The translations under genes and the position numbers were made by a program. A stretch of DNA of 64,000 nt, taken from positions 1 through 64,000 of the forward strand of contig JAIRVB010000013.1 in assembly GCA_031254105.1 (NCBI GenBank), in the 5' to 3' direction. The notes under the pieces were generated by a model, which was not told the origin of the DNA, searched no databases, and saw only the letters and a list, made by a program, of their open reading frames with translations. This stretch comes from Chitinispirillales bacterium (GTDB taxonomy: Bacteria > Fibrobacterota > Chitinivibrionia > Chitinivibrionales > Chitinispirillaceae). Numbering within the stretch: the first letter of the stretch is position 1; each line of letters begins with the position of its first letter. Below are positions 26,079 to 35,377 of the stretch, in pieces.

Positions 26079-26169
26079 GCCACCCTCCCTTCCGTCATCC
26101 TCCCTTCCGTCATCCTGTTAAGAGGAGAATGGAACAATAGATTCCCACCATCGCGGGAGAACGGGACAG

Positions 26170-27654
26170 TTACTCCCTAACCCAAATTCCGCTCAATTTA
26201 CCATTGTAAAGCTTAACATCATCCCTCAAAAGAAGATAATTATTCATAGAAAATAGAGGAATCTCTTTATTTTCACGCAATCTAAGCTGCAAATCCATCT
26301 CATCGGAAAACCACATCGTCGCTAAATGCAGCTGTTCCGCCGGATTGTTTAAAATTGTTTCCGAAACCCATCCTACCGCGCAATCGTACTCTTTACGTAC
26401 AAGCATCCTTTCGTAACCTTCACCGGTTTCACCTTTCAATTCGGTTTCCAAACCTTTTTGGTCAAAATCCTCAGAAAGTTTTTCCGCGATGATTTTTGAG
26501 ACCGGATCATCGATGCGGTAAGCGATTCTCAGAGGCGCGGAGGCCTGGGGGGTCTGCCGCGCGCTTCGATTTGGTTTGTCAAGATTATCTTTTTGTGTTG
26601 ATACGCTGTATATCTCTTTGCCCTCAGCTTTCACAATGTTTCGCAGCAGCTCTTCGCCATTTACAACACTTCGCACAAAGGCGCGTACTTGGGGATCCTC
26701 GGATATACACGATAAAAAGTAGCGGTCTGAGGGAAGTTCGTGAAGTGTTGTTTTTTCGTTAAGCCGCGTTCTCGCAATCTCCAAATCCGCCTGCTGATAA
26801 ATTATCATAGCGCCGTACATGCCTAAGGAAAAAGACTGCGTTATGTCAGAGTCCCCGCCAAGCTGAATACCCCATTCCCGCAGATACGGCCTCTGCGAAA
26901 TGCTGTTTTCATTCGGCAAAAGTTTTATATGATTGTCTTTTATATCAGTGAAATAATACCCTCCCAACATAAAAGAACCCAGAACCAATTTTGATGAATT
27001 CAGCCGTTTGAAAAGATACGGATCCGGTCTTTCTAAACGGATACGGATCGTTTGTTCATCAAAAGCGTTAAATCCCTTTACAAGCGGTTCCTTGCCGTCT
27101 ATAAACGCCTGCACCCCATGAACATTACGAAAAAGCGCCAGCCCCTGCGCCGGATTATTTTTCAAAAGATTTGACCAGTGTTCTATAAAATCAAGCGATG
27201 TTATCCGCTTACCATTCGCGCGCACCGTTCTTTCTGTCAATTTAAGTTCAATTCTTCTATGCGTGGAATCTGTCACAACAAACAGCGCTCTTTCCTGATC
27301 CCCTCCGCCGAAGGGACTCAAGCGCACCATTTGCGAAACGGTTTCATCCAAAAATCCCCGGTAAGTATACATGTTTACCCTGCCGCCAAAAACAGGCGTC
27401 AGCTCAGGCTCAGTTTTTTCCTCAAAAAGATCCTCAAACGAACTTTCATCTTCCGGCTCAGGAATTTTTGTAAGACTGTCCGCGGGCTCTACCGCTTTTT
27501 CAGCAGATTCAACACGCTCCGCAGCATCCTGCTTTGCGGGAGGTTCTTTTTCTAAAGGAGCGTCATGGCGGATACGCGACATATTGGGCGCGCAAGATAC
27601 AGCGAACCACAGGCATATGCTTGCGGTTATAAACAAACTAAAAATTTTTCTCAT
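26170..27654 (-). CDS. Family 5 extracellular solute-binding lipoprotein (peptide-type), divergent
   Basis: The 494-aa protein starts MRKIFSLFITASICLWFAVSC, a lipoprotein signal with the lipidated cysteine at 21. An acidic and proline-rich linker runs to about residue 90. The body resembles oligopeptide-binding proteins: ANGKRITSLDFIEHWSNLL matches the family's GEPVTAEDV-type segment, followed by GVQAFIDGKEPLVKG and DEQTIRIRLERPDPYLF. The similarity is weak, but order and spacing fit. No permease or ATPase genes are beside it, so a transport role is inferred. It could instead be a sensor or an orphan receptor. Confidence 0.6.
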   Translation of the reverse strand: MRKIFSLFITASICLWFAVSCAPNMSRIRHDAPLEKEPPAKQDAAERVESAEKAVEPADSLTKIPEPEDESSFEDLFEEKTEPELTPVFGGRVNMYTYRGFLDETVSQMVRLSPFGGGDQERALFVVTDSTHRRIELKLTERTVRANGKRITSLDFIEHWSNLLKNNPAQGLALFRNVHGVQAFIDGKEPLVKGFNAFDEQTIRIRLERPDPYLFKRLNSSKLVLGSFMLGGYYFTDIKDNHIKLLPNENSISQRPYLREWGIQLGGDSDITQSFSLGMYGAMIIYQQADLEIARTRLNEKTTLHELPSDRYFLSCISEDPQVRAFVRSVVNGEELLRNIVKAEGKEIYSVSTQKDNLDKPNRSARQTPQASAPLRIAYRIDDPVSKIIAEKLSEDFDQKGLETELKGETGEGYERMLVRKEYDCAVGWVSETILNNPAEQLHLATMWFSDEMDLQLRLRENKEIPLFSMNNYLLLRDDVKLYNGKLSGIWVRE

Positions 27655-27705
27655 TTTTCTAAATCCGGTGTTTTGAATTCTGAGCTCTGAGTTCCGAACT
27701 CTTTT

Positions 27706-27990
27706 TCATTGCTGATTCAGTTCGGCGCTCTTCCTGCAAATTTCCTGAGCGTCTTCACACTGCTGGACGTAGGCGTTCAGGATGATTTTCGCATCCGCTT
27801 TCTCTTCGCCGCTCATAGACAGAAATTGGCTTTGAAAGCTTTCCGCTTCCTTGCAAACATCTTTCATGTGTTGGCAGTGAAAAGTATCGGGAACATTACT
27901 GAAGTCTACTACAAGAGCGGTCTTGGGGCTGCAGGCGCTCACGACAAGGCCGCAGAATCCGGCTGTTAGAAGTAATTTTATTTTCATCAT
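27706..27990 (-). CDS. Small lipoprotein of unknown function
   Basis: From the ATG at 27990 (or the adjacent one at 27987) the product is about 94 aa. The signal MMKIKLLLTAGFCGLVVSAC ends in a lipobox. The mature part has four further cysteines (FHCQHMKDVCKE, QQCEDAQEICRK) spaced as two C-x(5-6)-C pairs in likely helices, suggesting disulfides or a small helical bundle. I do not recognise the family. It follows a MITE-like element and precedes the solute-binding lipoprotein gene on the same strand. Confidence 0.6.
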   Translation of the reverse strand: MMKIKLLLTAGFCGLVVSACSPKTALVVDFSNVPDTFHCQHMKDVCKEAESFQSQFLSMSGEEKADAKIILNAYVQQCEDAQEICRKSAELNQQ

Positions 27991-28011
27991 ACTATAAATA
28001 TAATTAAATAA

Positions 28012-28105
28012 TAATGCAGAATGCAGAATGCAGAAATAATTAAAGAACAAAATAATATTTTATCAAATTTTTATTTCTGCATTCTGCATTATTATTTCTG
28101 CATTA
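28012..28105. repeat. MITE-like inverted repeat, copy 3, overlapping the sigma-factor stop
   Basis: Left end TAATGCAGAATGCAGAATGCAG, with a tripled GCAGAAT core, pairs with right end CTGCATTCTGCATTATTATT and TTTCTGCATTA. On the minus strand, the outermost TAA (28103-28105) is the stop codon of the sigma-factor gene. Confidence 0.75.
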
Positions 28106-28957
28106 ATTATCAAAAGACCGTATTGTTATTATGTCCTTTGCGCTTTTCAGCCTGTTTAACGCTTTTGACTTTATCTGGCGAACCCGCTCGCGCGTAATTT
28201 TAAACTTCCGTCCGATCTCATCGAGTGTGTAGGCCGCGTCATTATCTATACCAAAATATAATTTAATTATCTCCCGCTCTCTCTCCGTCAACATATCAAG
28301 CAGCTGACTTATCTCCTCATGCTGCGACATTGTTTGAATATTGTCGTCTGCGCCGCTGCCGGTCTGGGTGTTGCCGATAAAATCAATAAGCGAAGATCCG
28401 CTGTTATCCTTTACCGGAGCGTCAAGAGAAACGTAACTGTTAGAGATAGAAATTGTTTCCTGAACAACGCTTTCCGACATCGACAGCTCGTGAGCGATCT
28501 CAGATGTGTCCGGAGGACGGTTAAAACGCTGCTCAAGTTCTATCTGTGTTTTATTTATCTTGTGGATCGCGCCCGCACGGTTCAGGGGAAGACGCATAAT
28601 ACGGGACTGTTCAGCCAATGCCTGTAAAATCGCCTGTCTTATCCACCAAACCGCGTACGAGATAAAACGAAAATTTTTCTTTTCATCAAAGCGCCGGGCG
28701 GCTTTAACAAGCCCCATGTTGCCTTCATTTATCAGATCACAAAGTGAAAGCCCCTGGTTCTGATAGTTTCTGGCAACGCTTACAACGAAACGCAAATTGG
28801 CTTTAACCAGAATATCAAGGGACTTCCTGTCACCAGCCTTTATTTTGGCCGCAAGTTCCGCTTCACGTTCTGAGGGCAGAGGCTGAAGCTTGCTTATCTC
28901 TTTAAGATAAAGCGCAAGGCTTCCTTCTTCAGCAATAGGGAGAATCGCTTTGTTCAC
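28103..28957 (-). CDS. rpoD: Primary sigma-70 factor, short RpoD type
   Basis: From the GTG at 28957 (AAAGAGA upstream) the protein is 284 aa; a TTG at 28999 would add 14 residues. Region 1.2 is SLALYLKEISKLQPL. Region 2 has NLRFVVSVARNYQNQGLSL, LINEGNMGLVKAA and RFISYAVWWIRQAI. Region 3 follows, and region 4 has LTEREREIIKLYFGID and ERVRQIKSKALNRL. Region 1.1 is lacking. The length and domain order are those of the primary sigma factor of Bacteroidota and relatives. An alternative is a group 2 sigma. It recognises -35/-10 promoters such as those noted at 14282 and 35129. Confidence 0.85.
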   Translation of the reverse strand: MNKAILPIAEEGSLALYLKEISKLQPLPSEREAELAAKIKAGDRKSLDILVKANLRFVVSVARNYQNQGLSLCDLINEGNMGLVKAARRFDEKKNFRFISYAVWWIRQAILQALAEQSRIMRLPLNRAGAIHKINKTQIELEQRFNRPPDTSEIAHELSMSESVVQETISISNSYVSLDAPVKDNSGSSLIDFIGNTQTGSGADDNIQTMSQHEEISQLLDMLTEREREIIKLYFGIDNDAAYTLDEIGRKFKITRERVRQIKSKALNRLKSAKDIITIRSFDN

Positions 28958-29445
28958 AACTGTCTCTTTGTGTAAAATAGGGCTGCCTTCACCGGGCAAA
29001 ATAGACGGGCTGCGTCTTCTGCGCTCCGAGAAAGTACAGGGTACAATATAGGTCTCCCCTTGAAAAAAAACAACACATTTATTAAGGAGCTCTGATATTT
29101 TTTTTTCTGATGAAAATTATTTGCCTTTTTTGACGGGTGAAGAAGACGGGGGAGACCGGGGTTTGCTTTGTTTTCGAATCTACTTTCCCGCCGGCGCTTT
29201 TTTCCGATTGTTGACATAACCGTTTTGTACGGCAGTAAGATTCAAAATGCGCTGTTTGAGCAGGAGTTTTTATAGTCTTTATGCCCGATGAGCGCAATAT
29301 GTTGTCAAGCCGGGTTTTGTGGGGAGATACAGCCCCTGACATAATAAGCCTTTTATATTAAATTTGACCACAATATTTTCTTACGACAAACTAATTTATC
29401 AATGATTTCCCTCTAAATAAAAACTCTCATTAAATTGGTCATTTT
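28958..29445. other. Intergenic region upstream of rpoD
   Basis: This stretch should contain the rpoD promoter. A minus-strand frame at 29082-29342 (86 codons, starting MSGAVSPHKTRLDN) has an AAGG at plausible distance, but its composition is not clearly coding. No repeat of the window's families was noted. Confidence 0.35.
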
Positions 29446-30414
29446 TTGTTCAAAATTAAATTGCTTTGGTTAGTATTAGGAATGATATACTCTTTTAATT
29501 CTACAACAATTCTTGCTCAACAGCATCCGGCGGCGGAAGCTGATAATATCCGTCCGGTATACACCGCCAGCTCACAAAGCATTCGGGTAATGAGCTTTAA
29601 TATCCGCTATGGCAGCGCAAAAGACGGCAAAAACAGCTGGCAGCACAGGCACAGTCAGGTGATCGGTGTCCTAAAGGATTACAAAGCCGACATTATCGGT
29701 CTGCAGGAGGCGCTTCGGTTTCAGCTTGAAGAGATAAAAACAGAAATGAGCGGTTACGCGCAGATCGGCGTAGGCCGTGATGACGGCGACACCAGCGGTG
29801 AATATTCACCGATTCTATACAAAAGAGATCGTTTTACAATCGGCGAATCGGGTACGCTTTGGTTCTCGGAGACCCCCCTTATTCCCGGATCAAAGCACTG
29901 GGGCAACAAATATCCGAGAATATTTACTTTTGTCTCTTTGACAGATAGAACCAGCGGAAAAAAAATTCTTGTTTATAATCTTCATCTTGACCACGCCAAT
30001 TTAAATTCAAGATGGAAAAGCGTATCTCTTATTAACCGTCATATCGCCGAAAACAAAACAGAAAACAGTTCCGTTATTTTACTTGGTGATTTTAACTCAG
30101 GGGAGAACAGCGCGGTTATAAAATATATTCTTGGAAAAGAAAATTTTCTCAAAAGCAAAGATACTTGCCGTAAAAATCCTCTGCCTATGAAAGATTCATT
30201 CCGCTCTATTCATCCAAAAGACAGAGGAGGGACATTCCATATGTTCTGGGGCAAAAATTTCGGGCCGAAGTTTGACTATATTTTTGTTTCACCGGATATT
30301 AGCGTAAAGGAAGCGGCGATAATCCGCTCAAACATTAAAGGAAGATTTCCTTCAGATCATTTTCCCATTACAGCGGATATTGAGATTTCTGAACATGTAA
30401 ATGATTTTATGTAA
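29446..30414 (+). CDS. Secreted endonuclease/exonuclease/phosphatase family protein
   Basis: The 322-aa protein has an N-terminal signal peptide (FKIKLLWLVLGMIYSF...). The fold motifs follow in order: MSFNIRYG at about 50, IIGLQEA with the metal-binding Glu, YNLHLDHAN, LLGDFNSGENS and the catalytic SDHFPI near the C-terminus. Members include DNase I-like nucleases and phosphodiesterases; the closest pattern is the secreted EEP hydrolases common in Bacteroidota. Substrate unknown. The start is uncertain: TTG at 29446 or 29461, or ATG at 29482. Confidence 0.82.
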   Translation: MFKIKLLWLVLGMIYSFNSTTILAQQHPAAEADNIRPVYTASSQSIRVMSFNIRYGSAKDGKNSWQHRHSQVIGVLKDYKADIIGLQEALRFQLEEIKTEMSGYAQIGVGRDDGDTSGEYSPILYKRDRFTIGESGTLWFSETPLIPGSKHWGNKYPRIFTFVSLTDRTSGKKILVYNLHLDHANLNSRWKSVSLINRHIAENKTENSSVILLGDFNSGENSAVIKYILGKENFLKSKDTCRKNPLPMKDSFRSIHPKDRGGTFHMFWGKNFGPKFDYIFVSPDISVKEAAIIRSNIKGRFPSDHFPITADIEISEHVNDFM

Positions 30415-30440
30415 CTTTGTTGACAGGCGTATTGGAAGGA

Positions 30441-31622
30441 TTATCTTCTTAAAGGCACTGCTCTGCTCTCACAAATATTTTTTCTCTTATCATTGATAAT
30501 CAACTGGGCATTAACAACCTTGTCCTTTACAATAGACCCTTTTTGATCTAATCCATCCCACTCAATTGATCCCGGAACGACATTTCCGCCTGAAAATGTT
30601 CTCACCTCTCTGCTTTTAGAGTCTTCAATCTTAAGAACCCATGACTCTATCCCATCTCCGCCGCAATCAAGTTTGAAAACTATTCCGCCGTTGTCTGTTT
30701 CGGTATATCTGAGGTTTGCGTAAAGATCGTTATCAAAGTTGTCTCCAAATGAGTTGTATAAAAGAACCCCATAAATATGGTCTCCTTCAACTCCCGCGAA
30801 AGCCGCCGCTAAAGAGGGTCTGCTGAGGAATACAGCGCCAAAATTTAAAAATATTTTATCATCTGAACTTTTTTCACCTATGGTAAATCCCGCTGACGCG
30901 CTCACCGAAAATTTTGATCTGTTTTTCATTACAAACGGCGTAAGATCGAAATTAACTGACGCCGTAGTTTCCATACGGTCAATACCATCGTGATCGATGT
31001 AAATTAAATAAAGAAGACTGATCTGCATAAATATAAGAGACCGGTGTAGACTGCCCCCAAATCCAAGACCCAATCCCGGCAAAGTTTCTTTTCTTCTGTC
31101 ATTCACCACAACATTGCGGGCTGTGAGAGATAAAACTTTGTATTCCATTACCTCTCTGCTTACACCTAAATTTACAGACAAGTCATTATCCTCATTGTCA
31201 AACGGAGATGATGTTACGTCAAAAGACGCGCCTGCCTGAAGGAATCTTGTAAAAGTACTGAACCCCGCGCTTATTCTATAATTATCATAACTGTCATACA
31301 TTACACCAAATGAAACCGCGTTTTTACTGTAACGGACTAACCAGTCATCTCTTCTGTAATCTTTTGATCCTAAATAATCTTCACTTCTTACCTTACCAAG
31401 AGGTATAACCGCGGCGCCTCTAAAAATGTGATCATCTTCATCTTTATACTTTGTATCAAGACCCAAAGTATAACCGGAGTTGCCATATATAAGCGCGGGA
31501 TTATAAAAAACCGCAAATGGCAGACCCGTATGACTGTATTGTAAATCAAAAAATCTGCCGGAATAACCGGAAAAACATAACAAAATAATAAATAGAAAAG
31601 TATATTTGATTTTGTAATCCAT
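30441..31622 (-). CDS. PorV/OmpP1-like beta-barrel protein with FlgD-Ig-like C-terminus
   Basis: The ATG at 31622 follows AGAGGAAAT, giving 393 aa. A signal peptide (MDYKIKYTFLFIILLCFSGYSG) is clear. The segment YSHTGLPFAVFYNPALIYGN resembles the start of the UPF0164/PorV group. The middle consists of alternating strands as in outer-membrane barrels. The last 60 residues (PGSIEWDGLDQKGSIV, DKVVNAQLIINDK) resemble a FlgD Ig-like domain. It may be an outer-membrane protein linked to secretion or surface anchoring. The assignment is by pattern only. Confidence 0.5.
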   Translation of the reverse strand: MDYKIKYTFLFIILLCFSGYSGRFFDLQYSHTGLPFAVFYNPALIYGNSGYTLGLDTKYKDEDDHIFRGAAVIPLGKVRSEDYLGSKDYRRDDWLVRYSKNAVSFGVMYDSYDNYRISAGFSTFTRFLQAGASFDVTSSPFDNEDNDLSVNLGVSREVMEYKVLSLTARNVVVNDRRKETLPGLGLGFGGSLHRSLIFMQISLLYLIYIDHDGIDRMETTASVNFDLTPFVMKNRSKFSVSASAGFTIGEKSSDDKIFLNFGAVFLSRPSLAAAFAGVEGDHIYGVLLYNSFGDNFDNDLYANLRYTETDNGGIVFKLDCGGDGIESWVLKIEDSKSREVRTFSGGNVVPGSIEWDGLDQKGSIVKDKVVNAQLIINDKRKNICESRAVPLRR

Positions 31623-31841
31623 ATTTCCTCTGCGCGCCAAATATTGAGTGAACACGCGGATTCACTCTCGCGATGCTATAGCTGTAAATTGTATGGGAAC
31701 GATTTATCGCGCCCAATTTATTAAAAGAGCAGCCGCAGACCGTTCCCCGCAAACACATATTTATCTACGGACATCGTACGGGAGCGCCCCGAGCGTTCGC
31801 TAATTCCCGCACATCAAATATTCCCTTCCCGCCAAACAAAA

Positions 31842-32981
31842 TCAAACCTCATCCATTATCCTAAGCGGCATTATCAAAAACAGATCCTCACTTTTCTTAT
31901 CTTTTTCATCCTCATAAACAGGAAATACAAGACACGCGCTGATCTGAGTATTCATCTCAAGACGCACATTTTTAGTTTTTATTATGTCAAGAATATCCGT
32001 AAAATACATACCGTTAAAACCAACTGTATGTTCATCTCCGTCATACTGAATGTTAACAGATTCCTTAGCCTCTCCGCCAATATCTCTGTTCATAACAACC
32101 GCGTCCATGACAGAGGGTTTAAAAATAAGTCTTACAAGATGATTTTTGTTACTTGACAGCACAGATACGCGCCTTACGGCTTCAAGCAGACTGAGTCTGT
32201 CCGCCGCTATTATCTTAGGATTGTTTCTCGGTATAACTTTTGTATAATCAGGATATTGTCCTTCTACAAGTCTCGATACCATATTAAAAGAGGATGTACT
32301 GAAAGAAACATACTTTTCACCGAGAACTACCCTTACAACATCATCCTGGTTTTTCGGATCGGTGATTCTTACCAAAGTAGAAACACCTTTCTGTGATATT
32401 ATTTTACTAATGCTCTCAATCACGGGAAACGGAGTATCTATAAATGAACTTCCAAGCCTGTGACCGTCAGTCGCAACCATACCTGTGCGGTCAGGAGCCA
32501 CTTCCCACAATATTCCGCAGAGCGCGGCTCTCGATTCATCCCTCGAAACCGCAAACCCGCTCTTACGTACCATCTCATGAAATGTAGAAGCATGAATATC
32601 AAATTCAGCTCCGCTGCCAATCTCAGGAAACCCGGGGAAATCTTCACTGCCGGCTCCGGCTATCTTACAGCTGAATCCTTTTTCTGATTCCATAAGAAGC
32701 ACAGTTCCGTCCAGATCAAGAGTTACGCCTCCTTCAGGAAGTTCTCTGACAATTTCAAAAATCTTGCGGGCGTTTACAGTAACATCAAATACACCCGAAC
32801 CCTGAGCCCCAATAATTACACGCAGCGAGTGATCGGCATCCGTCGCGGCTACCTCAAACACCGAATTACTATAACTCAGTTTGAAATTTGATAATATCTG
32901 CAGAGAACTTTTCGAGGGGATAACGGGAAAAGCTTTCTGCACCGCTTCCAACAAATCTTTCTTCTGAACGAGAACAGCCAT
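31842..32981 (-). CDS. dnaN: DNA polymerase III beta sliding clamp
   Basis: The 379-aa protein has the three-fold DnaN structure and usual length. It starts MAVLVQKKDLLEAVQKAFPV and has VTVNARKIFEIVRELP and LEGQYPDYTKVIP in the middle domains. It ends at FLIMPLRI followed by a few residues; the typical ending is MPMRL or similar. It clamps polymerase III to DNA. It lies downstream of dnaA on the same strand, across a 482-bp gap likely to hold origin elements. Confidence 0.95.
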   Translation of the reverse strand: MAVLVQKKDLLEAVQKAFPVIPSKSSLQILSNFKLSYSNSVFEVAATDADHSLRVIIGAQGSGVFDVTVNARKIFEIVRELPEGGVTLDLDGTVLLMESEKGFSCKIAGAGSEDFPGFPEIGSGAEFDIHASTFHEMVRKSGFAVSRDESRAALCGILWEVAPDRTGMVATDGHRLGSSFIDTPFPVIESISKIISQKGVSTLVRITDPKNQDDVVRVVLGEKYVSFSTSSFNMVSRLVEGQYPDYTKVIPRNNPKIIAADRLSLLEAVRRVSVLSSNKNHLVRLIFKPSVMDAVVMNRDIGGEAKESVNIQYDGDEHTVGFNGMYFTDILDIIKTKNVRLEMNTQISACLVFPVYEDEKDKKSEDLFLIMPLRIMDEV

Positions 32982-33463
32982 AATTTCACTCTCCGAAATG
33001 TTTTATTAAGGGTTTCCACATTTTTTTCTGTACTTAATAAACAACAATATAAATTCCGATAAAGGTCAACTACAAAGGTCTTCCGGCTGCCTCTGCGTTT
33101 GTCCGCGATTACCAACTAAAAAACTTATCAACTCAGATTCTTTTCTATTAACCAGTTTAATATAAATAAAAGTGTATATGATAGAAATGTTGATATTCAT
33201 TAATATCTGATATACCGTTGATTTCTATAGAGAAAAAATGTGAATATTTATAGTGGTAAATCCTTGTTTCTGTTTTGATAACATGTTAATAAGCGCCAAA
33301 AAACGAAACAAACATCTTATCAACATTTTTGGTTGTGATTATCTTAATGCAAGTATTCTCATTTGCGCTCTTCCCGGAGTGCGGAGAAGAGCGGTTGTTG
33401 TCCTGTTCTGATGAACAATTCTATTTCAACTGACAACTGCTGTAAAATCAGGCGCTCCTGTAA
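32982..33463. other. dnaA-dnaN intergenic region, candidate oriC
   Basis: This AT-rich gap carries several DnaA-box-like words. They are TTATCAACT at 33125-33133, TGTTGATAT at 33189-33197, TGTTAATAA at 33284-33292 and TTATCAACA at 33317-33325. A GC-rich hairpin lies at 33366-33393. In many bacteria the origin flanks dnaA, so this and the dnaA-rpmH gap are the best candidates. The boxes differ from the strict consensus TTATCCACA, so the call is tentative. Confidence 0.45.
33366..33393. terminator. Hairpin downstream of dnaA
   Basis: CGCTCTTC pairs with GAAGAGCG, and the stem continues as CCG/CGG with one bulged A. It lies about 70 bases beyond the dnaA stop. No T run follows on either strand, so it may be a weak terminator, an RNA-processing site or part of the origin. 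Confidence 0.4.
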
Positions 33464-34837
33464 TTACTTTAGAGAAGAGATAATATAATCAATATCCTTT
33501 GCTATACTTTGATCTTTTTTTATTAACTCTTCAATTTGCTGTATGGCATGAATCACAGTACTGTGGTCTCTGCCGCCAAAATTTAAACCGATTGTTTTAA
33601 GGCTGTTGTTTGTAATGGTTTTAGAAACATACATTGCTACCTGACGGCAAAACGCTACCTCTTTGCGCCGGTTTTTTTCACGAATATTATTTACCGGAAC
33701 TTTATAGAATGTAGCCGTCTTTTCTATTATGTCATCTATTGAGATTTTTGTTTTTTCTGTTTTAACTGCGTTTTTTAGAAGATCTTTAACAAGATCAAGA
33801 GTTATATCTCTGCGCACAATAGAAGCAAACGCAAGAAGGCGTATTACGACGCCTTCCAATTCTCTTATATTTGATGATACGTTTTCCGCGATATGGTATA
33901 GAATTTCAGGCGCAAGGCTTAAGTTATTTTCTTCGGCGAATTTTTTCTTTAAAATAGCAACACGGGTTTCTAAATCAGGCGGTTGAATGTCTACGGATAA
34001 TCCCCACTGAAAACGGGATATAAGGCGGTCCTGTAAACCCTTTAAAGAAGCGGGAGGGAGATCGGAAGTGAGAACTATCTGTTTTCTATTTTGATGAAGA
34101 GTATTAAAAATGTGAAAAAATTCTTCTTGAGTGCTCTCCTTACCAACGAAAAATTGAATATCATCCATAAGAAGAATATCGCTTGTACGAAATTTCGTAG
34201 TGAATTTTTGAGTATTGTTGTTTTTAATTGCGTCTATAAAATTAAGGTAAAATTCTTCGGATGTTATATAAGTTACAATACTTTGCGGATTGACTGCGAT
34301 TATGTAATTGCCTATTGATTGAAGCAGGTGGGTTTTTCCAAGTCCGACGCCCCCATAAATAAGCAGAGGATTAAAACGTGTTGATCCAGGCGACTCAGCT
34401 ACCGCGACAGCTGCGCTTCTGGCGAATTTGTTGTTTGATCCTACAACGAAAGTATCTAATGTGAAACGTTTATTCAGTTGAGGATAACCCCTTTCCTGAA
34501 AATCCTTTTGTTGAATTTTAATATTTTGTATTGACGAAATTGAATTAACATTAGGTTGTACCGGGAAAACTATCGTATCCTCTTTTACTGTAAAAACGAC
34601 GGAAGAAATTTGCGGTGAGAATTGTTTCGCTGTGGATAAAATAGTTTTTTTATAATGGCGGTCAACAAAATCCGCTATAAATTTACTTGGTGCGTTTATA
34701 ACTAAAATTGCGGGGTCATCATTATAGCAAACAGTTAGCGGTCTGAACCAGGTTTCAAAATTGTGAGCGTCAATTGAATGCTGTATATGAGATATTATAG
34801 AATTCCAAATTTTCAGGTTGTGATTGTTTGTTTGCAT
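33464..34837 (-). CDS. dnaA: Chromosomal replication initiator DnaA
   Basis: From the ATG at 34837 the protein is 457 aa; a TTG at 34867 would add ten residues. Domain I is at the start (IWNSIISHIQHSI, NFETWFRPL). The AAA+ domain has Walker A GGVGLGKTHLLQSIGN and Walker B ILLMDDIQFF. The DnaA signature FGGRDHSTVIHAIQQI is at the C-terminus and binds DnaA boxes. It opens the origin and loads the helicase. Its gene diverges from rpmH, the common arrangement around an origin. Confidence 0.97.
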   Translation of the reverse strand: MQTNNHNLKIWNSIISHIQHSIDAHNFETWFRPLTVCYNDDPAILVINAPSKFIADFVDRHYKKTILSTAKQFSPQISSVVFTVKEDTIVFPVQPNVNSISSIQNIKIQQKDFQERGYPQLNKRFTLDTFVVGSNNKFARSAAVAVAESPGSTRFNPLLIYGGVGLGKTHLLQSIGNYIIAVNPQSIVTYITSEEFYLNFIDAIKNNNTQKFTTKFRTSDILLMDDIQFFVGKESTQEEFFHIFNTLHQNRKQIVLTSDLPPASLKGLQDRLISRFQWGLSVDIQPPDLETRVAILKKKFAEENNLSLAPEILYHIAENVSSNIRELEGVVIRLLAFASIVRRDITLDLVKDLLKNAVKTEKTKISIDDIIEKTATFYKVPVNNIREKNRRKEVAFCRQVAMYVSKTITNNSLKTIGLNFGGRDHSTVIHAIQQIEELIKKDQSIAKDIDYIISSLK

Positions 34838-35184
34838 GATTTTTTTTGAGAAGATTATTTTACTCAATGTTTCGTTATATATACTAAAAATATATTTATA
34901 CTGTCCGCTCTTTTTTAATAATAATATAAATAAAAGCGCCGGTTATCCTAAATGTTTTAGTAACGATTGTTGACGCGGGTGTAATTGTACGATTATTCCG
35001 TTTGAAAACAGTCTGATTGCAGCTTCCGCGCGGCGGCGTAAGACAAACTTTTCTCAAGTAGATTAATTTATAATACCAACTGATAACACAGATGAAACAA
35101 GTGTATTGATAATCATTATTAAAAAATATTGACACTCCTTAATGGAAATATATATATTTGGTGATTCTTAAATAAGGAGTAAAG
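34838..35184. other. dnaA-rpmH divergent intergenic region
   Basis: An AT-rich 347-bp gap between divergent dnaA and rpmH. It includes the rpmH promoter (35129-35158). TTGATAATCATTATT occurs near 35105, and several A+T tracts could serve as an unwinding element. No strict DnaA box was found, so the origin may lie here or on the dnaN side. Confidence 0.4.
35129..35158 (+). promoter_or_regulatory. Promoter of rpmH
   Basis: TTGACA at 35129-35134 is followed 18 bases later by TATATT at 35153-35158. The rpmH start codon lies 26 bases beyond. The -35 is consensus and the -10 is one mismatch off, the same pair as at 14282-14310. Confidence 0.7.
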
Positions 35185-35331
35185 ATGAAGAGAACATTTC
35201 AGCCGTCAAACAGAAAAAAAGCTAACAAACACGGTTTCAGGGCAAGAATGGCGGATGCCAATGGACGCAAGGTGCTTAGTTCAAGAAGAGCTAAGGGCAG
35301 AAAGCGTCTTACTGTTTCAGATTCAATGTAA
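35185..35331 (+). CDS. rpmH: 50S ribosomal protein L34
   Basis: The 48-aa reading frame starts [20 protein letters not shown], the invariant L34 N-terminus, and continues [20 protein letters not shown]. An L34 of 44-50 residues is normal. AAGGAGTAAAG gives a strong ribosome binding site, and a promoter is visible upstream. rnpA follows after 46 bases, the usual order. It is a component of the large ribosomal subunit. Confidence 0.98.
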   Translation: MKRTFQPSNRKKANKHGFRARMADANGRKVLSSRRAKGRKRLTVSDSM

Positions 35332-35377
35332 TGTGAAGTAAGCCGCTGTAAGTTTGCGCTGATTATATTGAAAGTGT

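Noticed and set aside
29082-29342. 86-codon minus-strand frame upstream of rpoD
   Set aside because: It has a weak ribosome binding site and a basic, non-repetitive composition without family resemblance, so there is not enough support to list it as a gene.
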